From CAVSVP01 sp963731125 (GTDB taxonomy: Bacteria > Pseudomonadota > Gammaproteobacteria > Competibacterales > Competibacteraceae), in contig CAVSVP010000010.1 in NCBI GenBank assembly GCA_963731125.1, positions 1-64,000 of the forward strand: a DNA stretch of 64,000 bases. Reading direction: 5' to 3'. Both the position numbers and the translations under genes were made by a program. A model generated the notes under the pieces. That model made no database searches, was not told the origin of the DNA, and saw nothing but the letters and a program-made list of their open reading frames with translations. Below are positions 62,736-64,000 of this stretch, piece after piece. Position 1 is the stretch's first letter. The number at the start of each line of letters is the position of its first letter.

Positions 62736-63635
62736 TCAGTCTTTGCGCACCGCTTGCAAGAGCACCCAATCTTCCCGATACCGGGAAGGCCCGAAAGAAA
62801 ACCATGGCTTAAAAGCCTTTTGTACTTCAGCGGCCTGCGTTTCGAGAATGCCGGATAAGACAAGCTGGCCCTTGTTCCTCACCAGAGTGCTAAAGCGTGG
62901 CGCTAAGCGAATCAAGGGCGCAGCAAGGATGTTCGCCAGGAGAATATCCACCGGCGGTATGATGAGGTAATCAGGCGTTCCCAGCACAATGGGTTCCCGT
63001 ACGTGATTGCGTTCGGCGTTGCGTTCGCTGGCCAGCAGTGCCTGTGGGTCAATGTCTACCGCCCAGACTCGGGAAGCCCCCAGTTTTGCGGCGGCAATGG
63101 CAAGTATTCCCGAACCACAACCGTAATCGATAGCCGTCTTGGCCTCGAGTTGTGTTCCGTCCAGCCATTCTAGGCAAAGCGACGTTGTAGGATGGGTGCC
63201 GGTACCAAAGGCCAGGCCTGGATCTAACCTCAGCGTGACCGCTTGCGGGTCGTCGGGTGGCGCCGTTTCCGTAGGGTAGACCCACAAGCGCTTGCCAAAA
63301 CGCATCGGGTGAAAGTCTTCCAGCCAGGCTCGCGTCCAATCGCGCTCAACCAGCACCTCCAGGTGGTAGCCCGGTAGCTCACTACCCAAGACACTGCGCA
63401 AGACGTGCTGAACCGCCTGAAAATCGGTTTGTGCAGCGAATAAACCGCTAACCTGGGTCTGGGACCACAGCGGAGTTTCCCCGGGGGCAGGTTCCCAAAG
63501 AGGCTGGTCACCGGCGGCTTGCAGAGCCACACTCAGCGCACCCGCGGCGAGTAAAGCGGCTTCTAATTGTTCAGGGGTATGCTTGGTCGCTGTTAAGGTA
63601 AGCTGTAACCAGGAGGCGGGCGCTTCGTCGCTCAT
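62736..63635 (-). CDS. prmA: Ribosomal protein L11 methyltransferase
   Basis: The 299-residue SAM-dependent enzyme methylates L11. An N-terminal substrate domain (1-90) is followed by LDPGLAFGTGTHPTTSLCL, the SAM motif IDYGCGSGILAIAAAKLGA, and ILANILAAPLIRLAP with the NxxxxP-like active region. It lies 79 bases after the accC gene, in the arrangement accC-prmA common in gammaproteobacteria. Confidence 0.97.
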   Translation of the reverse strand: MSDEAPASWLQLTLTATKHTPEQLEAALLAAGALSVALQAAGDQPLWEPAPGETPLWSQTQVSGLFAAQTDFQAVQHVLRSVLGSELPGYHLEVLVERDWTRAWLEDFHPMRFGKRLWVYPTETAPPDDPQAVTLRLDPGLAFGTGTHPTTSLCLEWLDGTQLEAKTAIDYGCGSGILAIAAAKLGASRVWAVDIDPQALLASERNAERNHVREPIVLGTPDYLIIPPVDILLANILAAPLIRLAPRFSTLVRNKGQLVLSGILETQAAEVQKAFKPWFSFGPSRYREDWVLLQAVRKD

Positions 63636-63714
63636 GGGTTCGTCGCTGCAAATCGAACGTGGGGGAAGTCAAATCTAACGTTCGCATGCAATAAGGCAGG
63701 GAAATCACGCACGC

Positions 63715-64000
63715 CTAGGGTTCCAGTTGCTTTTCCAGATAGTGGATGTTGGTGCCTCCGTTGCTAAAATTTAGATCAGCAAAAATACGCCGATGCAAAG
63801 GAACATTGGTCTTAATGCCTTCAATGACGAGTTCATCCAAGGCGTTGCGCATGCGTGCTAGGGCGGAGTTGCGGTGCTCACCGTGGGCGATGAGTTTGCC
63901 GATCAGCGAATCGTAGTTGGGCGGTACCCGATAGCCATTATAAATATGGGAATCTACGCGGATTCCGGGTCCTCCGGGGGCGTGATATTGGGTGATAGTA
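63715..64000 (-). CDS. accC: Biotin carboxylase AccC, C-terminal part
   Basis: This frame enters from the right window edge and stops at 63715. It reads PGIRVDSHIYNGYRVPPNYDSLIGKLIAHG and RRIFADLNFSNGGTNIHYLEK, the C-terminal part of biotin carboxylase of acetyl-CoA carboxylase. Only about 94 residues are visible; accB is expected beyond the window. Confidence 0.93.
   Translation of the reverse strand, partial: TITQYHAPGGPGIRVDSHIYNGYRVPPNYDSLIGKLIAHGEHRNSALARMRNALDELVIEGIKTNVPLHRRIFADLNFSNGGTNIHYLEKQLEP

Overview
The window is about 64 kb of a gammaproteobacterial chromosome. The core genes (lysS-prfB, accC-prmA, fis, sdhCDAB with sdhE and ygfX, ampD, fbp) have a gammaproteobacterial look. 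The osmoadaptation block (glycine-betaine ABC transporter plus N-acetylglutaminylglutamine amide synthesis) suggests a halotolerant or marine Chromatiales-like organism, perhaps close to Nitrosococcus. That name is recollection of gene style, not something the sequence proves. No rRNA, tRNA or CRISPR array was seen.

Layout. 1-7.8 kb: a lipase/esterase lipoprotein gene is split by a 6.17-kb insertion (972-7145) with matching terminal repeats and a perfect 9-bp target duplication. It holds a complete IS, an IS66-like gene itself split by an IS701-type element, an ISKra4 remnant and a 154-bp MITE. 7.8-14.8 kb: membrane protease, Lon, Hsp20, and an RtcB / G3E GTPase / archease RNA-repair cluster. 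15.2-18.8 kb: large hybrid sensor kinase and a small membrane protein. 18.9-24 kb: IS1634-type element, DksA/TraR-like regulator behind an octamer repeat, a hydrolase pseudogene broken by a second MITE, hemerythrin, and two further MITE families. 24-27.2 kb: phosphoribosyltransferase and an encapsulin iron-storage operon (encapsulated ferritin, shell, and an unusual flavin reductase). 27.5-34 kb: crotonase, FixJ-like regulator, phosphoesterase, P-type cation ATPase, ferritin-like protein. 34.6-37.6 kb: an IS1-type element joining two truncated genes. 37.7-46.2 kb: betaine transporter and NAGGN genes. 46.7-50.4 kb: conserved small gene, an ethylene-receptor-like diguanylate cyclase, third MITE copy, nitronate monooxygenase. 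50.4-64 kb: housekeeping block from ampD to accC.

How it works together. Iron and oxygen handling (encapsulin operon, hemerythrin, ferritin-like protein), protein and RNA quality control (Lon, Hsp20, RtcB/archease) and osmolyte supply (NAGGN, betaine) point to a stress-hardened lifestyle. The accessory part is heavily worked over by transposons. At least five IS types and three MITE families with readable target duplications are present, and several genes (esterase, hydrolase, S15 peptidase, ATP-grasp gene) have decayed as a result. The most promising unusual item is the encapsulin operon. Its reductase carries, ahead of the flavin domain, a helical segment that resembles the encapsulated ferritin encoded two genes upstream.
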